A DNA stretch of 64,000 bases from Ectocarpus siliculosus (GCA_000310025.1 FN648707.1:553137-617136), one strand, 5' to 3'; shown: positions 29,250 to 41,074, numbered from the stretch's first letter. Notes: a model not told the origin generated them from the letters alone. Made by a program: numbers and translations.

Positions 29250-29455
29250 ACTAACTTCTGACTGAACTTCCAGCATATATTCTAACTTGTGACCAACTTC
29301 CAGCAAATATTCTAACTTCTGACCCACTTCCAGCAATTATCCCATGAAATGGTTTACATAACCCAGAACATTCACTCTGCATAGATTAACTTCTGACTAA
29401 ACTTCCAACAATTATTCTAACTTCTGACTATTGTAACTTCCAGCAATTATTCCAT
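29250..29455 (+). repeat. ~29-bp degenerate tandem repeat upstream of the minus-strand gene
   Basis: Repeated blocks of ACTTCCAGCAATTAT and TTCTAACTTCTGACC, about seven partial units. It lies just 5' of the first exon and could be promoter sequence; only the repetition is seen. Confidence 0.8.
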
Positions 29456-29463
29456 GAAACGGT

Positions 29464-30021
29464 GTGATATCACGCAAAGTTGATCTCTCTTGTTTAACTG
29501 TATGTATACGATGTAGTGCAGTCTACAGCAGCACCTTCAATACAACAACAGCAGTGTTCACAGTATTACAGAAGACATATGCGTACAACCGTGCAGCACT
29601 TGCAGCAAGTGATGATGCTGTGAGATTTGCGTGCATGTTCAAGCTCATAACAAACCAAGTTAAGTCTAAAGTTGTGGCGTACCACAACAACGATCAATCT
29701 ACATTTATTTGTCAAATCTTCCTTGCCACATACAGCTGCAGAATATGTGCATCTTGGAGGGTGTGTGGCATATACGTAGTACGTAACCATCCGTGCGGTG
29801 ACAATGCACGATGCACATACATACTCCAGTTCGCGTTGCTTCCGCTAGATAGAGAAGGCGACAGGATGCATGCATTCCCCACTGTACCTACAACGCATAC
29901 CATATATTACGGACAGTCTGTCGATATCTATCTACAGATGATGAGACCATGCGGAAAAAAAAAGCCTGTGCTTAGGTACTGCATGTATGCCTGTACTTCA
30001 AGTATGTGTCATGATTTATGA
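29464..30021 (+). CDS. Uncharacterised 185-aa ORF
   Basis: An open frame with 14 Cys, including AYNRAALAASDDAVRFACMF and PLDREGDRMHAFPTVPTTH. It is longer than expected by chance in this AT-richer stretch. I recognise no family and see no splice or promoter support, so it may be fortuitous. Confidence 0.2.
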   Translation: MISRKVDLSCLTVCIRCSAVYSSTFNTTTAVFTVLQKTYAYNRAALAASDDAVRFACMFKLITNQVKSKVVAYHNNDQSTFICQIFLATYSCRICASWRVCGIYVVRNHPCGDNARCTYILQFALLPLDREGDRMHAFPTVPTTHTIYYGQSVDIYLQMMRPCGKKKPVLRYCMYACTSSMCHDL

Positions 30022-30094
30022 GTTGACGTTCTCCGAAATCTCGTCCAATGAGCTGCGTGATCCTTGCGTAGACGCGCCCGGATGCACGATATTT

Positions 30095-30440
30095 ACCCGT
30101 ACTTCACGGCGTTATAACTCGGCTCGCCCTTGGAGTCTAGAGCTCGCGACAGGGGCGCTGTGATCGTGAGAGTGGCACGCCCACGTCGGCGAAGACGGCC
30201 GAAAAAGTTGTTTGAACCTCATTTAAAAACAATTAAAACCGTTTTTCCGCACCGCAACGTCTAGCTCAATGACTGAAAAAAAAGTGGTTGCGTGCGTTCA
30301 CCGTGCTGTAACTCTACTCGCCTTTGGAGTTTCGAGCTCGCGACAGGGGCGATGCGATCCAGAGACTGGCCCGCTGCAGCGGGCAACAGCCGGCGAAAAA
30401 AAAGTCTCAAGGCGACCGCGAACTGATGCACCGAAAAAAA
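30095..30440 (+). repeat. Two-unit diverged tandem duplication (~190 bp)
   Basis: TGGAGTCTAGAGCTCGCGACA then GGGGCG near 30134 and TGGAGTTTCGAGCTCGCGACA then GGGGCG near 30324, each followed by a G/C-rich segment and a run of A. No coding frame. Confidence 0.75.
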
Positions 30441-30589
30441 ACGTCTTGCTTTTAGAGTGCAACAATGGTTGAACTCTTGCGTCTCAGGCCTCCGACATAA
30501 TTGTAGTTAAGTCTATACTCACAGGATAGTCGTCGTGACGTGATACATTTCTTGTTATTAGTATGGGGAAAAAAAAAAAGGTGGCTCGA

Positions 30590-31215
30590 TTTTTGTATTT
30601 CTACAGCAGTATGGACCAGACGCCGACTGTACATAGAAGTCGTACGCGTGTCGACTTAGTTGTGCTGTCACAGCATCTTCCACGCACTTCTGCCAGTGCT
30701 GGTTTGTTGATTGGAGTCTTGTAGGTTGAGATACAGCCGTGAGATTCTCGGGTTGTGGAGGCAAAAGTGAACCAGAGCAAAAAATTCCATGCATAGTTCG
30801 ATTACTGCTGTGTTTTGCTACATACAGGAGTATGGACTAGACGCCGAACGACGTCCGCGTACTCCGGCAAACGATCTAACGGGATGATTCCTGTCACCGC
30901 GAACCATAGTACAATGCGATGCAAACATCCGTTCGTGTGTCGTGCGGCTGCCACATGTCGACGACAGGTACACGTAGAACTCTCGCCATGTTGTCGTTAC
31001 CGCGCAGGACCCCTCGGAGATCTTCCACATGGTGCTACAATGACAGCAGTACTACTGTACATAGATGTCGTAGGAGAGTGGAGTTGTGCTGTCACGGCAT
31101 CTTCCACGCACTCTCCTACCAGTGCTTGCGTCGATTGGAGTCTTGTAGGCCGAAATACAAGAGTGGGTTGGGTTCCCGGGTTGTGGAAGCAAACCTGCCT
31201 GCAGCAAAAGAGAGG
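30590..31215 (+). repeat. Two-unit diverged tandem duplication (~440 bp)
   Basis: TTGTGCTGTCAC followed by GCATCTTCCACGCACT occurs at about 30659 and 31083, and GATTGGAGTCTTGTAGG at about 30709 and 31133. Flanking bases match for about 175 bp. A third partial match (GTATGGACTAGACGCCGA) lies at 30830. Confidence 0.8.
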
Positions 31216-31219
31216 CGGT

Positions 31220-32150
31220 GTTCTATGTCCTACGGTATCCAGCTCAACTTTTTTTTTTGTGCGACATGTCGACATGTGGTTGCATATTTCTTTGCCACTG
31301 CCGAAAAAGACCGCTGGATCTTTACGCAGTCCATCTTTCGCACTTATCATTACAAACCGAACGACGCAGGACGGGTCGACCTTCATCGTTGTTGTTGTTG
31401 ATGTGTCTTCACATTCGAAACCGTTCCGATCTCTCTCTACCCAGTACCTTCATAGGTCCGTACTTACTTGTGGATTACCTGTTGGAAATTGTGGGAATCC
31501 CTTCATTCCGAGAGAGCCATAGGTCGGCATCCGGCCTTTTCTTTTTTGTATGCACTTTTCTTCTTGTGAAGTTTTGACGTTGCGCTTGCCATCGTCGCTT
31601 AAGTTGTTGTGTCTTCAAACCTTCTCAGCCGACCTTCAAAATTATTGTTGGTACGTTTCCGTGGTAACTTCTCCGCGCATGAGTCATATACAGTTGTGAC
31701 CTGCGCTTTGACTTTCACGATGGGTATTTTACCTCCTCCCCGTCTTGCATTGGTGAGTACCTGCGTTATACGGAAGGATCGTTCCACGACGCAAACGTCG
31801 ACGTCTCCTTTTTCTTTTCTTTTTCCTTCGCATTCCTTCCTTGCCGCGGTTTTCACACCGACTTCAAACTTCGAACGTGGGGTGCAATTTCCTCTCTTCG
31901 TACCTTCCTGGTCGGCCTCCTCCATCGTTATGTACATATTGTGTACCTCGATTTTTCGGGTTTTCGATTCCGATAGACAAAACTACGGACTGACATGTTC
32001 CTTTCACCCCCGACGGGACTGCGCGCTCATCGAGTGCCGAAATTCTTCACCACTTCCTTGCCTCTCCCAACACCGTCCCTTCTTCCCGCCCCTACAAATC
32101 ATCTCCCCTTCTTCTTCCCTTCCTCCCGGACACTCACCACCATCCGTCCT
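31220..32150. other. No recognisable gene
   Basis: ORFs of up to 202 codons on the plus strand (31609-32217) and 112 on the minus are Ser/Pro/Phe-rich and pyrimidine-driven. No motif or splice pattern is convincing. Confidence 0.4.
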
Positions 32151-32157
32151 GGATGAT

Positions 32158-32206
32158 GGCCCCCAGCCCCATTGGGGGGCGGGGGGCCAATCCTTAACAA
32201 CCCTAG
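32158..32206 (+). repeat. GC hairpin followed by CTAG-T (Helitron-like 3' end candidate)
   Basis: GGCCCCCAGCCCC (32158-32170), loop ATT, GGGGGGCGGGGGGCC (32174-32188), then 14 bases and CTAG (32203-32206) followed by T. It resembles the hairpin-CTAG at 6707-6751, and both have ACCGTCCT or ATCCGTCCT upstream. The order fits a Helitron 3' terminus on the plus strand. The truncated Helitron protein at 26.9-27.8 kb is on the other strand, so they need not be one element. Confidence 0.4.
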
Positions 32207-32209
32207 TTC

Positions 32210-35200
32210 ATGTGTAGTGACGGAAACGTGGTAAGCATGAAAATGTCGTTCTTCGGACATGGGTAATACTGTAGAAATCAAGGCCTGTCCGCGAAGTAGT
32301 CCGACAGCTATAGTAGGGAGGCATGTTTCCGCGGAGATCGCGGCACGCACAACAGGGAACGTACAGGGACGGACGCGCCTAAGATATACCTTTCTCATGA
32401 CAGGTTCACTCTAGGTGTATTCTCCACACCACACACCACACAAACAAACTTGAGCCGACGCGCGAACCTTCAGACAACCATCTCCTACGACACACACACA
32501 GAAATCATGAACCTTCGCCGATCCCCATTTCGTGCATGCTGCTAAATATTTCATCGACCTTTGTGATGCGTACGTTCGTGGATGAAAGGGTCACTTCTTT
32601 CTCCGCCATGACAGATTGGTACTTATGTACGAAGTACAAAATAAGGGCCGGCAAAATGTTATTGTATTGGGTGTGTTTAATTTTTGTTTAATGTTTTTGG
32701 TTTGTGGGAGACGATTGTCAGCTGGAATTCGAACCTACGTTGATCCGGAGTGATATGCTTGAGGAATAAATTGCGTTTGGAAGTAATATGTGCGTGGAGA
32801 TGGAAGGAACCCATGTGTGGTGTGGGAACCTACATATCTATGTATGCACTTCTAAAAACCTATATTGATCGCCAAAGAAACACTGCAAGCTTGGGAGTTT
32901 TCGAACAGAAGTGAAACACGCTGTATGGCAAACCGTCTACGATCGGTTGAAATGGTATTATTGTACAAATAACTGGCAGAGTTGTATGTGGCCGTGACCA
33001 AGTAGGACGGTAGCAGCAGTTACAGCAGCTGGTGCGCCAGGCCACCGTCAACGCAGTTACTATCAGTTGTGGTCTGCACACCGAAATCTGCTTGATGATC
33101 AATTATCGCGGTCTTGCATGTCGTCGAGTTCTGTCTTCACGGTCGATGTGTCACCGTGACGGGCGGCGACACACACGCAGAAGGGAGCATGTCTTACTTG
33201 CTGAACACACACACGATTTGTCGCACCCTCCGTTTCTCCCCTCGTCTCCACAGGTATTATAGTATGTCGCCAATAGCAGTCCATACCCTCCGGCCTCTCT
33301 CTCGATCTCCCTGGTGCCCCCCTTCCCCCAGCCATGGTTCGTTCTTGTTCGCAATACCTTGTCAGACCAGCAGCAGAACCTGGTGGATTCTAATCCTCCC
33401 TCGGTAGCGTCCATCGGGATCTCTCATTCATTTGGCATTCCTACGTTCACTGCAATCTACAAACTGTCATCGGCCTACTTTTCTTCGAATCTATAGTTAC
33501 TCTGCGGTCATCGTCATCGTACTACTGTAGGTGTGGTGGAATTCTGATCTCTATCGCTCTTACCAAACTGGTGGGGAAGGTGACGGTCAGGATGGCCATC
33601 GGGACAAAAAAAACTCGGAAGAAACTGTGCCGGGGTGATGGATTCGTGTTGCCGTGCATGTCATAATCGGCATTCGCGAAAGGAAAGGTGACCGTGTTAT
33701 TTTGAAGGTGTATCTACCATAGATCCAAAGAGTAACGATAGAGTAGAGACTGGTTGCAGACAAGGCTTGAGCGAGTGATCGAATGAAAGCATGCAGGTAT
33801 GAGTAATTTCGCGAGAGAATGTGATTGGGCATGGACAGAGAGGTGAGATAGGAGCATCAAGTACAGAACGCGCCACACATAAAACCTTGGTTATGTCGAG
33901 CCTCGTATATATGTTGTCTATGCTCACGCCGGCTACATAGGTTATCGTTGTCGGCTTGTTGACTGAATACCTGTTCTTATCACCGAGTTCTTTCATATTG
34001 TATTCTTCGAGGCTCAATTTAAGCTACTGCTCCAAGTGCTTTTAATACGTGGTGGAGCTTGCTGTAAACATCGAGTTTTTCGGTAGACCTTGGTGAGCCT
34101 TTCGGCAGAGAGATGGAAGAGTGAATGAACATATGTGAACATAGCCAACTCGGTGTGATGGTAAACGGATGTGTGCGGTACAGTATCGTCGTACGAAGTC
34201 GCGAAGCCGTCGCGGTTCGCCCAGCGGTCACTGTCGCATTTCTGTACATAACTCGGCGTCTACGCTGTATCTCATTCCGCCTAGTCTACAATTGTATTTA
34301 CGTCTGCATATGTGAGTCCTGAAGAATCGCCGTTGAGAAGGCGACATCCCAGTCATGTGGTATCTTGTACCATATGAGAATTGCATCAGCGGTGGAAGTG
34401 TGATCGTTCTGCCAGAAGTATCTATCTCATTGGACAACAGGCGATGCCCAACAACTGCTGTGTGGCCACGGGTGGAGGATGCATACATGGGAGTGAGTGT
34501 GTGTGTGTGGATCGTGCGTTAAATTTTACGTCTGTCTGAAGTATGAGGTCAAACAGAATAGTCTACACACATCAGGGAAGGAAAAATGTCAAAAAAACTG
34601 CCTGATTTGCGACCTGACGGATATGTACCACCGTTATCTCGCAAATATATGCGACCAAAGCTTACGCATACTGCTGTACGGGTATTGCTCTCAGCATGTG
34701 TGTGAAATTTCACCCGCTGACAAGTCGTTTCGGATGAGTTAGAGTGAAAATACCTCCATGTTCAAATTTGAGGCGAAAGCGCTCGAAACCCATGCCAAAA
34801 GTTAGACATTTGCATTGTTTATTTTCTGCTACCAAGACTGAAGTAATATTTCTCCCCATGGTGCTGTGTGCATGGCAATACGATACACTACTATATACGA
34901 AGTATATCTTTGGTTTCTCGTCCTTCGGAATTGGTTCAATTCTCGTGCCCTTAAACCGCGGTAGGGTCAGACAAACAAGGCCTTTTCGCGTCCGTCCTCG
35001 TTCCGACCTACAGGTCACGTACTACTCTATTTTTTTACCCCTGAATCGCCAGCGGTGGAGGTCACGCGAAGCGCTAAACCCAATGCTCTTCCACAGACAT
35101 GCAGGTACCTGATAAGACAATAATGCCCGCCCGTTCTACTTCGTGATTCAATCAAGCGTTGAATGGTGTGGATATAAAGCCAGACAGTAATAAACGGAGG

Positions 35201-35838
35201 GGCCTACGTTATAGTTATCAGTCTACGATGCATGTATGCACTCAATATTGCTCTGTGCCTTGGGTTTATCCTCCAGTTTGGGCGGTGCCGCCAATCCTCA
35301 AAATCCTTGAAGGTCCATCCTCGATACGTAATATTGTTCCTTCCCGGGCCAAATTCAACAGAGCAAGGATTTCGCACGCGAATCCCACACCGGGAAAATA
35401 CGTGATAAGAGTGAACTGTGGTAAACGTATTGTTTCGTCACATACGGTAATACACGCTACACCACGATCGTTTCCTATACTTGTACGCTACAAGATCCAG
35501 CGCCATCACAACACCTATACCTCGAGAACACGCACACCTTTCACCAAAAGGGTACAAAAGCCCCAATAGGTACATTACCAAACCCTGCACTGTTTGCGCC
35601 GCCAATAAAAGGTACACAAGCCGAAATAACGTACAAATCCTGCAGTACGTTGTGGTTCGCAACACCCATGCAAGGCGAGATAGGTGGCCGTCCCGCCGAA
35701 TCAGGGGGCGGCCGCCCTAGTACGGTGCTACAGTAGACTATACTACACGTGTTACTTCTGTATTTTAGCTTCTTGATGTACTCACATCACACCACGACAC
35801 CATTTCGAATGGGTTCGTTTCTTTCGGTGTCTCCGCAG
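32210..35838. other. Largely unassigned single-copy-like DNA
   Basis: Only short ORFs with no recognisable motif. One dispersed repeat (34175-34300) recurs at 38450-38575. Earlier exons of the 35.8-41.2 kb gene may lie in the last kilobase, but I cannot fix them. Confidence 0.4.
34175..34300 (+). repeat. Dispersed ~125 bp repeat, copy 1
   Basis: Shares GTATCGTCG, GCGAAGCCGTC, TTCGCC-AGCGGTC and CTACGCTG-ATCTCATTC with 38450-38575, in the same orientation. Function unknown. Confidence 0.65.
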
Positions 35839-35960
35839 ATACCGGCTGGCTGTTCTACAAAGCAGCGGAGAAGGCTAAGTCACCCGACACATCTTTCGTA
35901 TTGACGGTGAGGCCGGTCTCCTTATATTACAACCTGGACTGGATACCATGTCAGAAGAAA
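35839..35960 (+). CDS. Exon of an unknown multi-exon gene (a)
   Basis: It begins after the acceptor CTCCGCAG (35838) and ends at the donor GTAAGC (35961). After two bases of a split codon it reads TGWLFYKAAEKAKSPDTS, FVLTVRPVSLYYNL and DWIPCQKK, ending on a whole codon. Splice signals and protein-like composition agree. It joins in phase to the exon starting at 36408. The family is not recognised; the neighbouring exons suggest an extracellular or membrane protein. Confidence 0.55.
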
Positions 35961-36407
35961 GTAAGCTCTCCGATGCCGAAGCTATACACAAATGCCGCTG
36001 CTACCGCTGCGCAACCCAACGGTAACTACGTAGCCAACATCTTGCTCGTGACACATGGATGCTGGGAATCAACTTAGGATTAGTTCCTAAGACGAAGGGA
36101 CAAACGATCCGTGTGGGTGTGGGCAACTGATGCCGCTCACGCATTCTTTGGTGGGAGGGAAAAATGGATGTAGGAGCTGTTGTTTTTTTAGGGCGCGGAT
36201 TGTAACTTCGCGAAGACAAATTAGTCAAACATATGGACTAGATTTATCGTTGCATCGGGAGATGAACTTCACGCCGCCAACTCCCCCCAGGGCTTGTGCG
36301 CGGTGTCCGACGCTCGCCCGCTGCCGCGCAAAAGTCACGAAAAGCAAAACGCGATTGACCCAATAATTTGTCGTTGGTTTATGTCCTGTACTCCGTTGTA
36401 TTTTCAG

Positions 36408-36680
36408 AATGAAGTATACAAGAACCCCGACCTCTGGATCTGCCTGTTCGTGAACTATGGCTGCGACGAGTGGGAACTTGAAAAGCAATGCGTGCATTCT
36501 GCGTGGATGACCGAGGGGGGCGAACCGGACGCGGTGTTCTACCCCAGAGTCAAACTGGGCCAGGAACAAGAAACGACGACCGAGCAACTACAAATCGAAG
36601 CTATTCCTGAAAACACCGATTTTGACAGCGAGGGGAACTACGTGGAGGATGTGAGCCTCGAAATCTCCCTTACTTCCTGA
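36408..36680 (+). CDS. Exon of an unknown multi-exon gene (b)
   Basis: The acceptor GTATTTTCAG ends at 36407. The frame starts on a whole codon, matching the phase of exon (a): NEVYKNPDLWICLFVNYG, CDEWELEKQCVHSAWMTE, PDAVFYPRVKLGQEQETTT, then an acidic stretch to TGA at 36678-36680. It is either the last exon or is cut at the donor GTGAGC (36651), after which VSLEISLTS would be intron. Cys and Trp content is high. No family is recognised. Confidence 0.55.
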   Translation, partial: NEVYKNPDLWICLFVNYGCDEWELEKQCVHSAWMTEGGEPDAVFYPRVKLGQEQETTTEQLQIEAIPENTDFDSEGNYVEDVSLEISLTS

Positions 36681-36699
36681 ATCATGTTGTATTTCTTGC

Positions 36700-37858
36700 T
36701 GCTGGTCTGGGCACGTTTTCACATGAAGACTTGTGGTGTTACCTTGGAATTTTCGGTGGTGCTATCCTTGCGCCGTGCACATGAAATTCCCATGAATCAC
36801 GGGTACAGGCGGGTGGTATACCTCATGTCATGTCGAAAGATGCACCCTGTGCGCCGATTCCATAGCCGATATCTTGACAGCGGGAAGAGTGTCAGCGTCC
36901 AAGATACCTCGTCGACATCTTTTGGAACAACACCATTCAGTGTTTGCGGCCTCCTTGTTGCCGACGGAGCCGTCGAGTTTGAAACCGGTCTCGGCCTCCG
37001 TAGCTGCAGTCACGTCTACAACACATGTAGATCGGATGGTGTACGAGGGGCTACCCGCACTACCGTACCGAAACATTTTTGGGGGGGATAATGGCCACCG
37101 TTTCGTCCTCAATCGCTATCTAGGTTCACGGCAGTCGCTCAAACACCCGAGGACTGGCCGAAACGGCACTCCAGTCCCAAGAATTCAAGTTCGCAACGTT
37201 GAAAGCTGGTATATTTTCGAAATTGACACGTTCGCCTTGTCGTAGACCCTTTCGGGTGTTCCTGTATGTCTGTCCCGTGTGAACGCAGCATCGTCATCCG
37301 CGAAGAACAAAAGGGCATTCAATCAAACTTTGGCGAAACTGCCTAGCGCAAACGTCTCTCCGACGTACGTCATTCTGTGGCCCACAGGGGCGAGCTCCAA
37401 GGAGCCATGATACTTGTGGCCTTGCCTTACAAACATCTAGCGAGACGTCAGTGCATCTGAATATCCAACACTTCCGCTGTATTCGACTTTTGTGCCGTTC
37501 TTCCGGATTCAATGGCGTCGTTGTTGTGGTTTGTAGGGGAGAGGCCAGTGCGTGGTTTTCAAGACGTCGGCTGCGACCGCCTTTGTTGGACAAGAACGGG
37601 ACCCCCACGAGTTCCTGGACTACGTCCATTTGGATGTGAGCTACTTGAACCGCCGAATTTCGACAGTTGCGGTCCACGAAACACTGCTGTAGCGTACATG
37701 TCGTGTTTCCTACATATTGGTTATGTGTTCGGTTTTGCCCGCCGCCCGCCCAGAGCAAGACCTCTTCATACGCCCACGTCTCTGTGGACCTCTCCTTTTT
37801 GTCCTGTGTAACTCCACATGTGATCGAAGTGATTTGCCGTACACGGAGGTAACCCAGA
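36700..37858. other. Unassigned; possible intron
   Basis: Overlapping frames on both strands (36874-37245 plus, 37294-37902 minus, 202 codons) show no motif. If the exons on either side belong to one gene, this is intronic. Confidence 0.35.
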
Positions 37859-38059
37859 GTGTGTGGTGGTTCCCGGCACCAACGATTGGAAGTACATATC
37901 ATCCGAGCCTACAGTAGGACAAAACGTTGGGTTCCACACGAGTTACACAACCCCATACATGGCAATGACACAAGCAAGTCTCCGCTTGGGCGAATAAAGC
38001 ACCGACGGAGGGACGCGAAACTGCCGTGGGGGAAAACTGGCAATATCCCGATAGTCTCA

Positions 38060-38346
38060 ACAGCTCACACGCATGAGTGCATGGGGCTGACGGCTGTACT
38101 GGCTGATGTATGGAAGCAATATATCGCTCGGGCACATATAGATACGGTAGATTCGATCGCCAACGGCTCTCTCAGGCCACATGGGTTGGCAAACATTCTC
38201 GGAGCCACCGTTCGTACCGCTACCCCGGTTGTGGCACCCCGACAACCGTGTATGCCTTTCGCTGAACAGATGTACTGGTACCCCGGCGGCGAATTTGGAA
38301 ACTCTACGACTTGCGTCGCTGATGGAGTAGAGTGGGCGGACCACAG
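38060..38346 (+). CDS. Exon of an unknown multi-exon gene (c)
   Basis: The frame is open from 37859, but its protein-like part starts near 38070: CMGLTAVLADVWKQYIARA, HIDTVDSIANGSLRPHGL, RQPCMPFAEQMYWYPGGEF and NSTTCVADGVEWADH. It ends at a strong donor, CACAG-GTGAAG (38347), with two bases of a codon left over. The next exon (40397) begins with one base, so the phases fit and give Arg at the join. Potential N-glycosylation sites (NGS, NST) and Cys suggest an extracellular domain. The left boundary is uncertain. Confidence 0.5.
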
Positions 38347-38449
38347 GTGAAGATTCGTTGTTGCTGTAACTATGTAGGGTATGGCGCCCCTGGGACGGGA
38401 CGACCGCCGGGATGACACTACTGTAGATGGGTGTAGGAGTAAACCTGTG

Positions 38450-38575
38450 GGCGGTATCGTCGCATGAGCGTGCGAAGCCGTCCCGTTTCGCCGAGCGGTC
38501 TTACATTGCATCTTGGCATTCCTCCCGCGCGTCATCTACGCTGCAACTCATTCTGTTACATGTGTCGATTGAAAA
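38450..38575 (+). repeat. Dispersed ~125 bp repeat, copy 2
   Basis: Partner of 34175-34300, same orientation, moderately diverged; it lies within the presumed intron after exon (c). Confidence 0.65.
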
Positions 38576-38913
38576 ATCTTGGAGAATCGTCTTTGTGAGG
38601 GAGGCCTGCCGAAAAGTAAAATCACAAGTTAGGAAGCACCAGCAGTGACGTGACGCGGTGCAACAGGTGTATCGTTTCACGATAGACGAGTAGCGGGCGG
38701 TTTGAGGTGGAGCTGTACACGATCGTTCCGCGGGAACCAACCATGCGGCGCAATAGTGGTTTATCGGTTGATCTTTGGCAGCAGCAGGTGATGGGCAACC
38801 CGCAACAGCAGGTGGCACCCCAATCCCTAACCCAACTTGTAGCGACGTGTGCTGGAAATGTGTGGATAGTGTGTGAGATCGTACCTCTGCAGTATGAAGT
38901 CAAACAGGGATGC

Positions 38914-39366
38914 TATGTACACAAACCAGGTCTCCCACACCTTCTTACAGTCTTCCCAAACGACCATGGGTGACCCATGGGCCACCCATTGGGTGTTGCC
39001 CATGCCCATGGGCATGGGCATGTCCATGGGCAGCCCATCAGCCCATATGGGTTGCCCATGGGCGATCCATGGGCGGCCCATGGCAACCCATGGGAAGCCT
39101 ATGGGCGGCCAATGAAAGCCCTTCAGCCGAACCAGTGTACTCCTAAACAATGGATTATCTGCGTTGGAACGGGAACTGTAGCGGCTAATAACCCTAACGC
39201 TAACCCTAACGCTAACCCTAACCCCAAGCCCCCACGATACGTGCTAGGTTGGCGCTCGTGGCTAAGTTCTAGGTTGATATGCCTGTGACGAAGTTCTAGG
39301 TTGAAGTGCCCACGGAGGGCACTTCATGGGCCACCCATGGGCGGCCCACGGCTGTCAAAAGGGCGG
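38914..39366 (+). mobile_element. Composite CCCATGGG palindrome element, copy C (runs into gap)
   Basis: The left end reads TATGTACACAAACCAGG then TCTCCCACACC, matching the complement of the right end of copies A and B (TGTGGGA then TTTGTGCATA). It holds the same order as copy A: palindrome array (38963-39112), telomere-like CCCTAACGCTAACCC (39190-39222), TTCTAGGTTG repeats (39240-39303), second array (39330-39360). It is interrupted by N from 39367. The flanks differ from those of copies A and B, so it is an independent insertion. Confidence 0.65.
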
Positions 39367-39452
39367 NNNNNNNNNNNNNNNNNNNNNNNNNNNNNNNNNN
39401 NNNNNNNNNNNNNNNNNNNNNNNNNNNNNNNNNNNNNNNNNNNNNNNNNNNN
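39367..39452. other. Assembly gap (86 N)
   Basis: The run of N falls in the second palindrome array of copy C, where reads would fold or misassemble. Confidence 1.
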
Positions 39453-39940
39453 GGAATCATGCGCTTTATGCTGAATGGGCAATCGTCTCAGCGTGTGTGT
39501 ATTATCATCAGTAAAAAAGCCGTATTAGATTAGTTTGGGCGAAAAATCACAACAAATCGAGTCCAATTTGGGCAGTTGTACAAGTAAAGGCACCAAGTTG
39601 CGCGCGTCATAAGGACTTCTGCTATTTTCCCTCCTGTACTTTAGTGCTGGAAGCCAAAATGTGGACATTTGGGGGATGCAGCACTCAAATGCCTCATACT
39701 GCACCGTAGTCACCATAGGCTCTGCGGTGTGAAGCCCTAAGCAGCGTGAAACACACGTGAGAACCCTTGGACTATCTTACGCTTGGCTGAGGAGGTACGT
39801 TGTGTGAAGTTATGCTGCTGTGTGATGCCTATCCTTGGGCCTCTGACTTGCTGTACACATCGCCCAACTGGCGTGTCCCCTAGTGTCCCCTAGGTCGTAA
39901 AAAAACTGCACATCGCCTAGTATTGGAAAAATTTGCTGAC

Positions 39941-40001
39941 TTGGCTTCAGCATAAAAAGTGTCCCCACATGGGTTGAGGACACTTTTCGTGCTGAAGCCA
40001 A
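39941..40001. repeat. 24-bp inverted repeat (hairpin)
   Basis: Arms 39941-39964 (TTGGCTTCAGCATAAAAAGT, GTCC) and 39978-40001 are complementary at 22 of 24 positions, with a 13-base loop. It lies in the presumed long intron between exons (c) and (d). It could be a small-RNA-like hairpin, a tiny MITE or a chance fold. Confidence 0.85.
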
Positions 40002-40396
40002 ATCACCCTTTCTTTGTCTGGCAGCTCAATTCCTTTTGGGACTGTACTGTACACCCTCGACCTATGGGTGACAAACATTTTAGCCACTTTATGTTTTTGT
40101 GGAGGGATTGGGTACTACTGTACATGTAGGAGAGTTATTAAAGAGGCAAACCGTAGTAGAATATTTTCCCGACCTTGGATTGTCCAAATACACTAGCCTA
40201 TAATGTACTACCATTTCTGTGGTTGGTTTCATGAAATGATTACAGGGATGGATGTCTTCGTTCACCTGCAGATAAACCACAAGGAGTTGTGTCCCTCACG
40301 GTGCGGTCGAAGGGTTTAACATGCCAACATGTTCAGTCGTACCCCGCCTCTGTACATTACTTTACCACCCATTTTCTGCCCGCCGTCTTGCGGCAG

Positions 40397-40514
40397 GGAG
40401 TGGGTTTATGGCTTCCTGAGCGACCCCGAAGACCCCTCGGCGATTTCAACAGGATTTCCGTTGTCCTACAGCTGCATCACGAATACCTCCAACACCCACA
40501 TCTTCAACACGCTT
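40397..40514 (+). CDS. Exon of an unknown multi-exon gene (d)
   Basis: It starts after CTTGCGGCAG (40396) with one base completing the codon from exon (c), then reads EWVYGFLSDPEDPSAISTG, FPLSYSCITNTSNTHIFN and TL. It ends on a whole codon at the donor GTGAGC (40515). An N-glycosylation site (NTS) and a Cys fit an extracellular region. If the donor is not used the frame runs to a stop at about 40555. Confidence 0.5.
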
Positions 40515-40844
40515 GTGAGCAAGAATTCCTCAGACCGGTGTCCGGAGAGGAGTAGATGTTGATGTTTGGCGATGTTGGGGGGGATTTTCAGCTTGGACGT
40601 GGGCAGCCGCGACTAACGTCGCCACATTACCTTCACCCTACGTAGGGGACAATCGCAGCGAACCTATAATAACAAAGAACACATGTTGAGGTGGTCGCGT
40701 TAGTTAGTGTTGTCCTTCTGACGAGCCGGCAATGGTCAGGTGTGCGCAAGAGAAGTCGTTTTCCCATCCTGTCGGCATTATAATTCGTCTCACCATGCTC
40801 TGTTTGTGTACGTCCTTCGCGCCCTTGTGTTGCCGGTGTGTCAG

Positions 40845-40967
40845 GGCATTGGGCTTACCAACCAGAACAAGTTTATGAAGGATGACAAATCGTCATATAA
40901 GGCGCTATTCACGAATTTTGGGCTTCACAAGAATACGGTGCGTCTGACCTGCAGCTGCAAGAGATTC
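40845..40967 (+). CDS. Exon of an unknown multi-exon gene (e)
   Basis: Acceptor TGTGTCAG (40844), donor GTAAGT (40968). Forty-one whole codons: GIGLTNQNKFMKDDKSSYKA, LFTNFGLHKN, TVRLTCSCKRF. The phases on both sides (0 and 0) match exons (d) and (f). Confidence 0.6.
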
Positions 40968-41074
40968 GTAAGTCTCCGTCGCTGCGGTTTGTAGTTGTTG
41001 TTGTTGCTGTCAAGTTGCCCTGCAAAACGTCCGGCACTTCTCATTCGCCCGAAATCGTGTTTCCAAAAATGCAG

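Noticed and set aside
32711-32765. TGATATGCTTGAG resembling the start of large-subunit rRNA on the minus strand
   Set aside because: Only about 10 bases fit and neighbouring conserved rRNA sequence is absent.
37294-37902. 202-codon minus-strand ORF opposite the multi-exon gene
   Set aside because: No motif, no splice or start context, and it overlaps a presumed intron and exon of the plus-strand gene; length alone is weak evidence.
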